Of a stretch of DNA of 58,123 nucleotides, positions 23,432 through 32,317 are shown one piece after another (positions within the stretch are counted from its first letter, which is position 1; every line of letters begins with the position of its first letter). Location of the stretch: NCBI GenBank assembly GCA_018267475.1, contig JAFDYI010000020.1:1-58123 (forward strand). Reading direction: 5' to 3'. Made by a program: the position numbers and the translations under genes. Under the pieces are notes generated by a model. That model was given only the letters and a program-made list of their open reading frames with translations, searched no databases and was not told where the DNA came from. The DNA is from Bacteroidota bacterium. Its GTDB lineage: Bacteria > Bacteroidota > Bacteroidia > B-17B0 > Aurantibacillaceae.

Positions 23432-24199
23432 ATGCGTATGAAGCGACTCTTTTTAGTACTGGTGGTGGCTGTTTTTATTTTACCTTCTTGTAGGATATTG
23501 CGCCCCAACCTTATGCTTAAAACCTCAAAAAATTATGTTTTTGATAAACTAAACGACTCTATGTCCACCGAAGAGTACCGTATATCGGTTACAGATGCCG
23601 TAACCATACGTGTGTTATCAAATGAAGGTTTTAAAATGGTGGATTTTTCAAACACTATGGGTACAAGCGGCTTATCAGCCAATTCCCTTATAGAAACGCT
23701 GGTAGAACACGACGGCACCATAAAAGTGCCTCTTATTGGCCGAGTAAAGGTGTTGGGACTAACCATGAGAGAAGCAGAGCAAATTTTAGAAACTAAGTTT
23801 TCAGAGTTTTATGTGGGACCCTACGTTATTGTGCGCATCATCAACAAGCGCGTATCGGTATTTCCCGGCGCGGGAGGAACCGGCAAAGTAGTTCCTATCA
23901 CCAACTTAAACACAACCGTTTTTGAAGCCTTAGCTTATGCGGGTGGCATTACAGATGATGGTAAGGCGTATCGTGTAAAATTGGTGCGGCACGCAAGCCC
24001 TAAACCTAAGGTATATTTGATGGACTTATCTACTGTAGATGGTTTAGCCGCAGGTAATACGGTGGTACAAGCTAACGATATTATTTATGTGGAGCCCCGC
24101 CCCAAATTTGTAAGCAGAGCCATAGCCGAGTTGGCCCCTTATTTCTCTATTCTATCTACCGTTATTTTAATTATTACCTACGTAAGGGTATTTAAGTAA
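23432..24199 (+). CDS. Wza-type outer-membrane polysaccharide export lipoprotein
   Basis: A 255-residue lipoprotein, lipobox L-P-S-C with Cys 20. The polysaccharide-export domain (about 50-130) includes YRISVTDAVTIRV and EHDGTIKVPLIGRVKVLGLT. A SLBB-like segment follows (FPGAGGTGKVVPITN, LAYAGGITDDGKAYRVKLVR). The C-terminal stretch YFSILSTVILIITYVRVF is a hydrophobic helix, comparable in position to the helix that crosses the outer membrane in Wza. It is shorter than E. coli Wza (about 380), as is usual in Bacteroidota. It begins a tight operon with wzc (5-base gap). Confidence 0.88.
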   Translation: MRMKRLFLVLVVAVFILPSCRILRPNLMLKTSKNYVFDKLNDSMSTEEYRISVTDAVTIRVLSNEGFKMVDFSNTMGTSGLSANSLIETLVEHDGTIKVPLIGRVKVLGLTMREAEQILETKFSEFYVGPYVIVRIINKRVSVFPGAGGTGKVVPITNLNTTVFEALAYAGGITDDGKAYRVKLVRHASPKPKVYLMDLSTVDGLAAGNTVVQANDIIYVEPRPKFVSRAIAELAPYFSILSTVILIITYVRVFK

Positions 24200-24204
24200 A
24201 AAAT

Positions 24205-26664
24205 ATGATAGGAGGCTTAAACGACACCAATACCAATCAGTACAAAGACCGTATTGCTAAATTTAGCAGCGAGTTTGAGTTGGGCTTGTTTTTGCATCTA
24301 GCCACCCGAACCCTTATTTGGATTGTGTTGCTGCTGGCTCTCTCTTTAAGTACCGCCTATATATACCTTCGTTACGCCGACCTTATTTTTCAATCAAAAG
24401 TAACCATACAGCTTAATACCAGCAACCAAGCTAATAAAGTGCTCAACATCAACCAAGAAGCCGAAGACCAAAACGAGATGGCCGCTGCTTTGGAAATCAT
24501 AAAATCAAAAGTTTTTTTAAGCCGCGTAGTAAAAAAATTAAACTTATACGTAAGCTATTTCAACGAAGGAACTTTTAAGTCAAACGAGTTATACACCTCT
24601 ACCCCATTTATAGCCGATGTAAACATTAAAAACCCTTCTTTTTACGGGCGCAAAATATACATTACCCTAAACAACCAAACCACCGGAGAGCTTGTTTTAA
24701 CCAATAAAAACGGCGTAGATAAAAAAATACCCTTTGCCATAGATAAGTGGGTTAATACCGATGATTTTGACGTAAAAATAAGCTGTAACCCTGCTTTAAC
24801 AAAAGAAACTTGTTTTTTAATGCTAAAAGAGCAGAACGAGCAAATGTATTTTTTAAAGAGAACCGAAGAGGATATTACTGCCGAAATACAAAAACAATTA
24901 GAAATAAAACCACAAAATGAATTGGCAAAAACAGTAAGCATTGGCATAAAAGGGAACAACCCCGTAAAAGCGGCAGACATGGTAAACACCATTGCCAGCG
25001 AATTTCAATTGTACGATGTAGAAAAAGAAAGTAAAAGCTCTGAAAAGGTAATTGCCTTTATAAACGAGCAGTTAGACTATGTATATTCCGAGTTAAAACG
25101 TTCGGAAGATACCTTACAAGAGTATCGAAAAGAAAAAAATTACAACGTGAACGAGCACCAGGTGCAAAGCGATATGATGCGCATTACCACCCTAGAAGAC
25201 CAACTACTAAAAACAGAATTAGAAGAAAAAATTTTAGACAACATACAGCAAGATATACAAAAAAACAAAAGCATCGACTCATACCAGCTTATATCAACTA
25301 TTGCCGGCACTCAAGAAGAAACGGGCATACGCGATATTGTAACCACTTTACAAAAAACACTAATTGAAAAAGAAAATTTACTTTTCCAAGTAAAGTCCAG
25401 CAGCGAAGAGATAAAACGACTTAATTTTCAAATAGAAAATCAAAAAAATTTATTGATACAAAGCATTGCTTCGCTTCGCGTAAAAATGAAGTCGAAATAC
25501 CAAGATTTAAAAAGTAAGTCAGACGAGTACGAAACCAAATACGCCACCCAGCCCGAAAAAGAGATGGAATACTCACGCCTGATGCGTTTTTTTAGCATCA
25601 ACGAAAAATACTATACCCTTTTGTTAGAAAAGAAAACAGAATTTGCTATTTCAAAAGCCGGATTTGTATCACAAACTTTAGTGCTAGAAAAAGGAATACC
25701 CAACATGACGCCCGTCTCTCCTAACAAACGCAACACACTCACTATAGCCGTATTGTTTGCGTTTGTAATAGGCTTGGCTATTATCATTATTCGTTATTTA
25801 ATGCACAATGAAATAAATTCGTTAAATGAAATCACTAAGCACATGAACTCCAGCGTAAACGTATTAGGCATTATTCCAAAGTACGATAAAAACATTCCGG
25901 TATCACAATTAGTGGTGGATAAAAACCCAAAATCATTAACCTCTGAAGCCTTTAGAACCTTGCGCACCAATCTGCAATATATATCCAATACAGAGGGCAC
26001 TAAAATAATAGCGCTTACCTCAACGGTGTCGGGCGAAGGGAAAACTTTTGTAGCTATTAATCTAGCAGGTATCCTTGCGTATTCAGGCAAAAAGGTTATT
26101 ATTTTAGATTTGGATATGCGTAAACCCAAAATACACAAAGGCTTTGATGTAGCTAATGAGCGCGGCATGAGTACGCTTCTTATCGGGAAAAATACCATAG
26201 AAGAATGTACACACCACAGTTCTTTACCCGGTTTAAATTTTATTACAGCCGGCCCCATTCCCCCCAACCCTTCCGAGTTGATTATTAGCCCTGCTATGAT
26301 GGATATTGTAGAAACTTTAAAAACACAATACGATATTATTGTAATTGATAACCCGCCGGTAGGCTTAGTTACCGATGGCGTGGCTATGATATCAAAAGCC
26401 GATTACCCTATTTATGTGTTTAGAGCCGATTACTCTAAGCGCAATTACATTCAAATTTTAGACCGCTTACAAAATGAAAATAAAGTAGAACACTTATCAG
26501 TAGTGCTTAATGGGGTAGATATAAACCGTAACACATACGGCTACAATTATGGCTACGGTTATGGTTATGGCTATGGCTATGGGAAAAATTATGGGTATTA
26601 CGAAGACCGATCAGGGGAAAAGAAAAAATTTTCATTACGCCGAAAAAAAATAAAAGTAAGTTAG
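24205..26664 (+). CDS. Wzc-like polysaccharide co-polymerase / BY-kinase
   Basis: An 819-residue inner-membrane protein joining a Wzz chain-length domain to a bacterial tyrosine kinase. First TM near 30-52 (TLIWIVLLLALSLSTAYIYL). A long periplasmic coiled-coil region at about 270-430. Second TM near 510-530. The cytoplasmic kinase has Walker A VSGEGKTF (near 609), Walker A' ILDLDMRKPK (near 633) and Walker B VIDNPPVG. The C-terminal tyrosine cluster, the autophosphorylation tail, is unusually regular: Tyr-Gly repeats at about 779-798, ending GKNYGYYED. A basic tail (LRRKKIKV) follows. Phosphorylation cycles would control polymer length and export with Wza. Confidence 0.93.
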   Translation: MIGGLNDTNTNQYKDRIAKFSSEFELGLFLHLATRTLIWIVLLLALSLSTAYIYLRYADLIFQSKVTIQLNTSNQANKVLNINQEAEDQNEMAAALEIIKSKVFLSRVVKKLNLYVSYFNEGTFKSNELYTSTPFIADVNIKNPSFYGRKIYITLNNQTTGELVLTNKNGVDKKIPFAIDKWVNTDDFDVKISCNPALTKETCFLMLKEQNEQMYFLKRTEEDITAEIQKQLEIKPQNELAKTVSIGIKGNNPVKAADMVNTIASEFQLYDVEKESKSSEKVIAFINEQLDYVYSELKRSEDTLQEYRKEKNYNVNEHQVQSDMMRITTLEDQLLKTELEEKILDNIQQDIQKNKSIDSYQLISTIAGTQEETGIRDIVTTLQKTLIEKENLLFQVKSSSEEIKRLNFQIENQKNLLIQSIASLRVKMKSKYQDLKSKSDEYETKYATQPEKEMEYSRLMRFFSINEKYYTLLLEKKTEFAISKAGFVSQTLVLEKGIPNMTPVSPNKRNTLTIAVLFAFVIGLAIIIIRYLMHNEINSLNEITKHMNSSVNVLGIIPKYDKNIPVSQLVVDKNPKSLTSEAFRTLRTNLQYISNTEGTKIIALTSTVSGEGKTFVAINLAGILAYSGKKVIILDLDMRKPKIHKGFDVANERGMSTLLIGKNTIEECTHHSSLPGLNFITAGPIPPNPSELIISPAMMDIVETLKTQYDIIVIDNPPVGLVTDGVAMISKADYPIYVFRADYSKRNYIQILDRLQNENKVEHLSVVLNGVDINRNTYGYNYGYGYGYGYGYGKNYGYYEDRSGEKKKFSLRRKKIKVS
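26548..26583 (+). repeat. in-frame hexanucleotide repeat (Tyr-Gly)6
   Basis: Six tandem copies of TAYGGN (TATGGC, TACGGT, TATGGT, TATGGC, TATGGC, TATGGG) encode alternating Tyr and Gly in the Wzc tail. Slippage would change the number of phosphorylatable tyrosines by units of one without shifting the frame. Confidence 0.85.
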
Positions 26665-26667
26665 ACT

Positions 26668-27210
26668 ATGATTATTGAAAAAACAGATATAGAAGGCGCA
26701 TTGATTATTAAACCTCGTGTATTTGAAGACTCTCGCGGCTATTTTTTTGAAAGTTTTCATCAGCAATTATTACAAGAAGCCGGCTTAAATGAACATTTTG
26801 TGCAAGACAATCAATCCCTATCACAAGCAGGAGTGTTACGTGGTTTACATTTTCAAGCTCCTCCTCACGCTCAAGGGAAATTAGTACGCGTAATAACGGG
26901 TGCGGTATTAGATGTAGCCGTAGATATTAGAAAAAAATCGCCGACCTATGGAAAGCACCTTGCCGTTGAACTGAGCGAAGAAAATAAAACTATGTTTTAT
27001 CTGCCGGCAGGATTTGCTCACGGTTTTCTTACCCTACGAAACAATACTGTTTTTCAATACAAATGCACCAACTACTACCACAAAGCCGCCGAGGGCTGCC
27101 TGCTATGGAATGATTTGGATTTAAACATCAATTGGGGTGTAAAAACCCCCGTTTTATCGGATAAGGACAAAGAAGGCACCATGTTCAAACTATTTATTTC
27201 TCCCTTTTAA
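26668..27210 (+). CDS. rfbC: dTDP-4-dehydrorhamnose 3,5-epimerase family protein
   Basis: A 180-residue cupin-fold sugar-nucleotide epimerase. Motifs: DSRGYFFESFHQQLL, GVLRGLHFQAPPHAQGKLVR with the catalytic His 61, VDIRKKSPTYGKH, and YLPAGFAHGFLTL. The Tyr near QYKCTNYY fits the catalytic acid/base position. The other rhamnose genes (rfbA, rfbB, rfbD) are not in the window, so the true substrate could be another 4-keto-6-deoxysugar. It starts 3 bases after wzc, and the next gene starts right after its stop. Confidence 0.92.
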   Translation: MIIEKTDIEGALIIKPRVFEDSRGYFFESFHQQLLQEAGLNEHFVQDNQSLSQAGVLRGLHFQAPPHAQGKLVRVITGAVLDVAVDIRKKSPTYGKHLAVELSEENKTMFYLPAGFAHGFLTLRNNTVFQYKCTNYYHKAAEGCLLWNDLDLNINWGVKTPVLSDKDKEGTMFKLFISPF

Positions 27211-28305
27211 GTGCCGTTGCTGCAAAACATACCCTTATTATTTGTTTTGCTTTTTTGCGGAACTTTTATTTTTTCAACACTTATAAACGAGTTGCTTTTA
27301 AATTTTTCTAAAAATTTGGGTACTCGCAAGCACAACGAAGTGCAGATGCGCTGGAGTGCCACTGCTAAACCTGCCTTAGGCGGGCTTTCTTTTTACATCG
27401 TATTTTTACTTGCTTTTATTTTTTTAGAACTTATTACCCAGGGCAGCGCCGGTTTTTTTTCTAACATAAAAATGATAGGCTTGTTGTTTGCCCTTTCTTT
27501 AGCTTTTTTAATGGGGCTTGCCGACGATGCTTTTGATACCAAGCCTTTAGCTAAATTTATTATACAATGTTTATGCGGCATCATTCTTATTAGCACCGGA
27601 ACCAAAATAAACACTTTTGAAAGTGAGTTTTTAAACTACGGATTCACTATTTTTTGGTTGGTGGCCATGATGAATTCTATCAACATGTTGGATAATATGG
27701 ACGCCGTTTCAAGCATGGTTTCCTTAGCTATTTGTTTTTTTGTGTTACTAACCGATTTTGAATCGAATACCGAAATGCGTCCCATGACTTTACTTAGCAT
27801 TTGCATAGCCGGAACACTAAGTGGTTTTTTGATTTACAATTGGCATCCTTCTAAAATGTTTATGGGTGATAGCGGCAGTCAGTTTTTGGGTGTGTTTTTA
27901 GCTTTTTGCGGTATTGAGTACTGCTGGAATGCTCCTTATGTAGCAGAAAAAAGCCAGGTTACGTTATACCCTCTGCATAGTTTTGTTTTGGTGGCCTTGG
28001 TATTTGCTATGCCCCTTATTGATACCGCTGTTGTTTGCATAAACCGCATCAGCAAGGGTAGTTCTCCTTTTGTGGGAGGAAAAGACCATACCACGCACCA
28101 TTTATTTTACAACGGCGTTACCGAAAAAAAAACAGCGCTGTTGTTTTTAGCTATTAACACAGTAGGGGGGCTTTTAACCCGCTTGTATCTTAAAAATTTT
28201 ACCTTTAGTGTAAACACTTCCTTGCTCTTTGCTTTATACCCATTTTTTTTATTCGCTTTTTTTCTGTATCTTACAAAGCGAAAACGTCATGAAAAAGCTA
28301 AATAA
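27211..28305 (+). CDS. WecA/MraY-family undecaprenyl-phosphate sugar-1-phosphate transferase
   Basis: A 364-residue polytopic inner-membrane enzyme that starts glycan assembly by moving a HexNAc-1-phosphate onto undecaprenyl phosphate. Motifs in order: KPALGGLSFYIVF, LMGLADDAFDTK (near 103), NSINMLDNMDA (near 156), MFMGDSGSQFLG (near 216), KDHTTHHLFYNG. Its start is GTG at 27211, immediately after the stop of the preceding gene, so it depends on translational coupling. It probably builds the lipid-linked precursor exported through the Wza/Wzc pair. Confidence 0.9.
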   Translation: MPLLQNIPLLFVLLFCGTFIFSTLINELLLNFSKNLGTRKHNEVQMRWSATAKPALGGLSFYIVFLLAFIFLELITQGSAGFFSNIKMIGLLFALSLAFLMGLADDAFDTKPLAKFIIQCLCGIILISTGTKINTFESEFLNYGFTIFWLVAMMNSINMLDNMDAVSSMVSLAICFFVLLTDFESNTEMRPMTLLSICIAGTLSGFLIYNWHPSKMFMGDSGSQFLGVFLAFCGIEYCWNAPYVAEKSQVTLYPLHSFVLVALVFAMPLIDTAVVCINRISKGSSPFVGGKDHTTHHLFYNGVTEKKTALLFLAINTVGGLLTRLYLKNFTFSVNTSLLFALYPFFLFAFFLYLTKRKRHEKAK

Positions 28306-29323
28306 AAAAATAGATTTCTTTTTTCTTTCATTCCTTTTTTTTCTTTTTTTTTCAGTAGGGTATTTTTTATATGTGTTTTTTTCGGCCCCTAAAAACGAAA
28401 ATGTAGATTACATAAACCCGGCTGAAAGTCTTTTTGGGTTAAACATTCCAAAAGACATTCATTTTTGCGGAGAGTCGGTTCCGGCTAACGATTACAGCAT
28501 TAAAGCTAATTTAGATAAAGCGTGCATCAACCCATCTTCTGCTTTTATCCTTATAAAAAGAAGCGCTTTTTGGTTTCCGGTAATAGAGCCCATTCTTAAA
28601 AAAAATGAAATACCCGATGATATAAAATACCTTGCTTTAGCCGAAAGCGGGCTTACTAATTCGCAATCTACACAAGGAGCTGCCGGTTTTTGGCAGTTTG
28701 TTGTTGTATCCGGACAGCATTATGGGTTAGAAATTAATGAGTATGTAGATGAGCGCTATCACCTTGAAAAAAGTACAGAAGCCGCCTGCAAACTTTTAAA
28801 AAGTGCTTACCAACAGTTTGGCTCTTGGACCTTGGCTGCTGCTGCATACAATTTAGGCGTAGGGGGAGTAGCCGCTCAAATAAACAAACAAAAGTCAAAA
28901 AAGTACTACGACATGAAATTAAATAAAGAAACAGCGATCTATTTATATAAAATTTTAGCATTAAAAATACTGATAGAAGGTTCTGAAAAAAAATACAAAC
29001 CATCAAACACATTTAATAATATCCCCGTCCGTACTTTTTTGGTAGATAGTACACTTCATAATCTATCCGCGTTTGCTAACACACTGGGTTATTCATACGA
29101 TGTGCTGCGTTTTTTTAACCCGTGGCTGCTTACCAATACCCTTCCTAATCCCAATCATAAAAAGTATGTTATACGCTTGCCTAAAACAGCCTATTTAAAA
29201 CAAGGTATTCCCTTTTTTGAAGGAGCCTTGTTTTTGACTAAAAAGGACAGCATGCTGCCCTTTAAAGCCGATACCGTCCTTGCGCCCGCAGATAGTGCAG
29301 GCAGCGACAGCATAAAAGAGTAA
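28289..29323 (+). CDS. membrane-anchored lytic transglycosylase (MltD-like)
   Basis: A 344-residue SLT-type muramidase. After a basic N-terminus (MKKLNKKIDF) comes one hydrophobic anchor. The catalytic domain has YLALAESGLTNSQSTQGAAGF (split here as LALAESGLTN and QGAAGFWQFV) with the catalytic Glu near 119, and AAAAYNLGVGGV. A C-terminal part (VDSTLHNLSAFANTLGYSYD, IRLPKTAY) is LysM-like and may bind peptidoglycan. ATG 28289 is chosen because the signal anchor begins there; it overlaps the end of the WecA-like gene by 17 bases. It probably opens peptidoglycan locally, plausibly for the polysaccharide machinery. Confidence 0.85.
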   Translation: MKKLNKKIDFFFLSFLFFLFFSVGYFLYVFFSAPKNENVDYINPAESLFGLNIPKDIHFCGESVPANDYSIKANLDKACINPSSAFILIKRSAFWFPVIEPILKKNEIPDDIKYLALAESGLTNSQSTQGAAGFWQFVVVSGQHYGLEINEYVDERYHLEKSTEAACKLLKSAYQQFGSWTLAAAAYNLGVGGVAAQINKQKSKKYYDMKLNKETAIYLYKILALKILIEGSEKKYKPSNTFNNIPVRTFLVDSTLHNLSAFANTLGYSYDVLRFFNPWLLTNTLPNPNHKKYVIRLPKTAYLKQGIPFFEGALFLTKKDSMLPFKADTVLAPADSAGSDSIKE

Positions 29324-29355
29324 GTATTTTTTCAAAAAAAACAAAAAATACCTTT

Positions 29356-29363
29356 TACCTTTG
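29356..29363 (+). promoter_or_regulatory. -7 promoter element TACCTTTG of uvrA
   Basis: Exact consensus, G 7 bases before ATG 29370. The in-frame TTG at 29361 lies inside the element and cannot be the start. Confidence 0.65.
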
Positions 29364-29369
29364 CCTTCC

Positions 29370-32222
29370 ATGAATCATACCGACGATGTACTTGAGGTAC
29401 TGGGTGCGCGAACACATAATTTAAAAAACATAAACATTACCATTCCGCGAAACAAGTTGGTAGTGTTTACCGGGCTTAGCGGCAGCGGAAAATCTTCTTT
29501 GGCTTTTGATACCATTTATGCCGAAGGGCAACGCCGTTATATAGAAACCTTTAATACCTATGCTCGGCAATTTTTAGGGGAATTGGAACGCCCCGATGTG
29601 GATAAAATAACAGGCCTGTCGCCGGTAATATCTATTGAGCAAAAAACAGTAAATAAAAACCCGCGCTCTACCGTAGGCACCATTACCGAAATTTATGATT
29701 TTATGCGCCTCTTGTTTGCTCGTGCGGGCGAAGCTTTTTCGTATAATACAGGTGAAAAAATGGTGCGCTACAGCGACGAGCAAATTGTAAACGTAATTAT
29801 AGAAAAATATCAAGGAAAAAAAATAAACATATTAGCGCCTTTGGTAAGAGGGCGTAAAGGGCATTATCGCGAATTATTTGAGCAAATACGAAAATCGGGG
29901 TTTACAAAAGTACGTGTAAACGGAATCATACAAGATATAGTACCTAAAATGCAAGTGGATCGCTATAAAGTACACGATATAGAACTGGTTGTAGATAGGA
30001 TAGAAGTTTCTCAAGAAAACAAACAGCGATTAGAAAAATCGTTAGCTACTGCGATGAAACAAGGCGGAGGCAGCCTTATGGTGCTGGAGCATGAGGAGAA
30101 AAAAAACAGCAACGAAAAACCCCAATTTTTTTCGCGCTCGTTCATGTGCCCCTCTACCGGCCTGTCGTACGACGAGCCTGCACCCAATTTGTTTTCGTTC
30201 AACTCGCCCTACGGGGCCTGTTCTAAATGCAGCGGCTTAGGCGTAGTTGCAGAGGTTGATTTAAAAAAAATGGTAAACAACCCAAAACTTTCTATTAGAA
30301 AAGGAGCCATTATCCCTTTGGCAGAGCACTCAAGCGAATGGATTCTTTATCAAATACAGGAGATGGGAAAAAGATATCATTTTACATTAGATACTCCTTT
30401 TGAAAAAATTAAAGAAGAAGCGGTACACGCTCTTTTTTATGGAAATGAGGAGTCGTTTTTTGTAAATAAAAAAGATGTAAGAGGCTATCTACCCCCTTTT
30501 GAAGGCATTGCCTCTTTTATTTTTAGGCAAGCCGAAGAAAGCTCCTCGCCCTCTGTACAACGCTGGGCGCAAGGATTTACTAAAAAAGTAATATGCTCCG
30601 AATGTGGGGGCTCTCGGTTAAAAAAACAAGCCCTTTATTTTAAAATAGACAATAAAAACATTGCCGAATTAGCGCAGCTGGATATTATCTCGTTATATCA
30701 TTTTTTTGAAAATATAGAAAAACGATTAAGCAAATCGCAGCAACTGATAGCGCACGAGGTGCTAAAAGAAATACGCGCCCGACTTGGGTTTTTAATAGAA
30801 GTAGGTTTAGATTACGTTTCGCTTAATTTAAGTTCTCGATCCTTATCGGGCGGAGAAGCGCAACGCATCAGGTTAGCTACACAAATTGGCTCGCAATTAG
30901 TGGGTGTACTGTATATTTTAGACGAGCCTAGCATTGGCTTGCATCAAAGAGATAATGAACGCTTGATAGAAGCTTTAAAAAATTTGCGTGATATAGGCAA
31001 TTCTATTTTAGTGGTAGAACACGATAAAGACATGATTGTGCAGGCAGATTACGTGGTGGATATAGGACCGGGCGCAGGAGTGCATGGCGGTAAAGTAGTA
31101 GCGGCAGCTACACCCAAAGAGCTGTTACAAAACAATTCGCTTACCTCTCAATACATTATTGGGAAAAAGCAAATAGAAATTCCAAAAAAAAGGAGATCCG
31201 GTAACGGAAAAAAAATAACCTTACAGGGAGCAACAGGAAATAATTTAAAAAATGTTTCGGTTGATTTTCCTTTAGGCTGTTTTATTGGCGTAACGGGTGT
31301 TTCGGGTAGCGGTAAATCGTCTTTGATAAATGAAACACTATACCCCATTCTTAGCAAACACTTGCATAGGGCTGAAGCCCCACCCCTTCCTTATGATTCC
31401 ATACAAGGCTTAGAGCATATTGATAAAGTAATTGATATTAACCAATCACCTATTGGGCGTACCCCGCGCAGCAATCCCGCTACTTACACCAAAGTGTTTG
31501 ATGACATTAGAAGCCTGTTTGCCGCCACACCAGAAGCGAATATAAGGGGCTACAAACCCGGCCGTTTTTCTTTTAATGTAAAAGGAGGACGCTGCGAAGC
31601 CTGTGGGGGTGCCGGCATGAAAACGATAGAAATGAATTTTTTACCCGATGTATATGTACTTTGCGACGAATGTCAAGGGAAACGCTACAACCGAGAAACC
31701 CTGGAGGTACGTTACAAAGGAAAATCGATAAACGATGTGCTGGATATGACGGTAGATGTAGCCGCACCTTTTTTTGAACACATACCCTCTATCTATCAAA
31801 AAATAAAAACGCTGAAAGAAGTGGGCTTGGGTTATATTACCTTAGGGCAGCAAGCCACCACTCTTAGCGGAGGCGAAGCACAGCGGGTAAAATTAGCCAC
31901 TGAACTTAGCAAAAAAGATACCGGAAAAACTTTTTACATACTTGATGAGCCTACCACCGGCCTCCATTTCGAAGATATTCGTATTTTGTTGGAGGTGTTA
32001 AACCGCTTGGTAAATAACGGAAATACCGTTTTAGTTATAGAACACAACTTAGATTTGATAAAAGTAGCAGACTATATCATTGATGTTGGTTTAGAAGGAG
32101 GGGCGCGCGGAGGGCAAATACTTTGTACGGGAACTCCCGAAGAAATTTGCAAAAATAAAGAAAGCTATACCGCTCGATTTTTAAAAAAAGAACTGAAACA
32201 ATCCTCTTCATTTTCACTTTAG
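29370..32222 (+). CDS. uvrA: excinuclease ABC subunit A
   Basis: Damage-recognition ATPase of nucleotide excision repair, 950 residues. Walker A1 GLSGSGKSSLAFD (near 33), signature SRSLSGGEAQRIRLA (near 490), Walker A2 GVSGSGKSSLI (near 642), and a second signature LSGGEAQRVKLATEL. Two zinc-module sites: the C-terminal one is complete (CEACGGAG...CDECQGKRY, near 741). The first (near 259) reads CPSTGLS...ACSKCSGLG, in which the second Cys of the classical CPxC is Thr. I recall this as a Bacteroidota feature, but it leaves only three cysteines there. It stands alone behind its own promoter. Confidence 0.97.
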   Translation: MNHTDDVLEVLGARTHNLKNINITIPRNKLVVFTGLSGSGKSSLAFDTIYAEGQRRYIETFNTYARQFLGELERPDVDKITGLSPVISIEQKTVNKNPRSTVGTITEIYDFMRLLFARAGEAFSYNTGEKMVRYSDEQIVNVIIEKYQGKKINILAPLVRGRKGHYRELFEQIRKSGFTKVRVNGIIQDIVPKMQVDRYKVHDIELVVDRIEVSQENKQRLEKSLATAMKQGGGSLMVLEHEEKKNSNEKPQFFSRSFMCPSTGLSYDEPAPNLFSFNSPYGACSKCSGLGVVAEVDLKKMVNNPKLSIRKGAIIPLAEHSSEWILYQIQEMGKRYHFTLDTPFEKIKEEAVHALFYGNEESFFVNKKDVRGYLPPFEGIASFIFRQAEESSSPSVQRWAQGFTKKVICSECGGSRLKKQALYFKIDNKNIAELAQLDIISLYHFFENIEKRLSKSQQLIAHEVLKEIRARLGFLIEVGLDYVSLNLSSRSLSGGEAQRIRLATQIGSQLVGVLYILDEPSIGLHQRDNERLIEALKNLRDIGNSILVVEHDKDMIVQADYVVDIGPGAGVHGGKVVAAATPKELLQNNSLTSQYIIGKKQIEIPKKRRSGNGKKITLQGATGNNLKNVSVDFPLGCFIGVTGVSGSGKSSLINETLYPILSKHLHRAEAPPLPYDSIQGLEHIDKVIDINQSPIGRTPRSNPATYTKVFDDIRSLFAATPEANIRGYKPGRFSFNVKGGRCEACGGAGMKTIEMNFLPDVYVLCDECQGKRYNRETLEVRYKGKSINDVLDMTVDVAAPFFEHIPSIYQKIKTLKEVGLGYITLGQQATTLSGGEAQRVKLATELSKKDTGKTFYILDEPTTGLHFEDIRILLEVLNRLVNNGNTVLVIEHNLDLIKVADYIIDVGLEGGARGGQILCTGTPEEICKNKESYTARFLKKELKQSSSFSL

Positions 32223-32266
32223 TACAATTTATAAAAGGTTCTTATCGCTAAATGAATGTTAAATAG

Positions 32267-32274
32267 TATCTTCG
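32267..32274 (+). promoter_or_regulatory. -7-like element TATCTTCG
   Basis: One base from TAnnTTTG, 44 bases before ATG 32318 of the cystathionine beta-synthase gene. No other match is nearer. Confidence 0.35.
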
Positions 32275-32317
32275 CTCGCAAAAAAACTATTCTAATAGAG
32301 ATAAATAATTAATCCTC

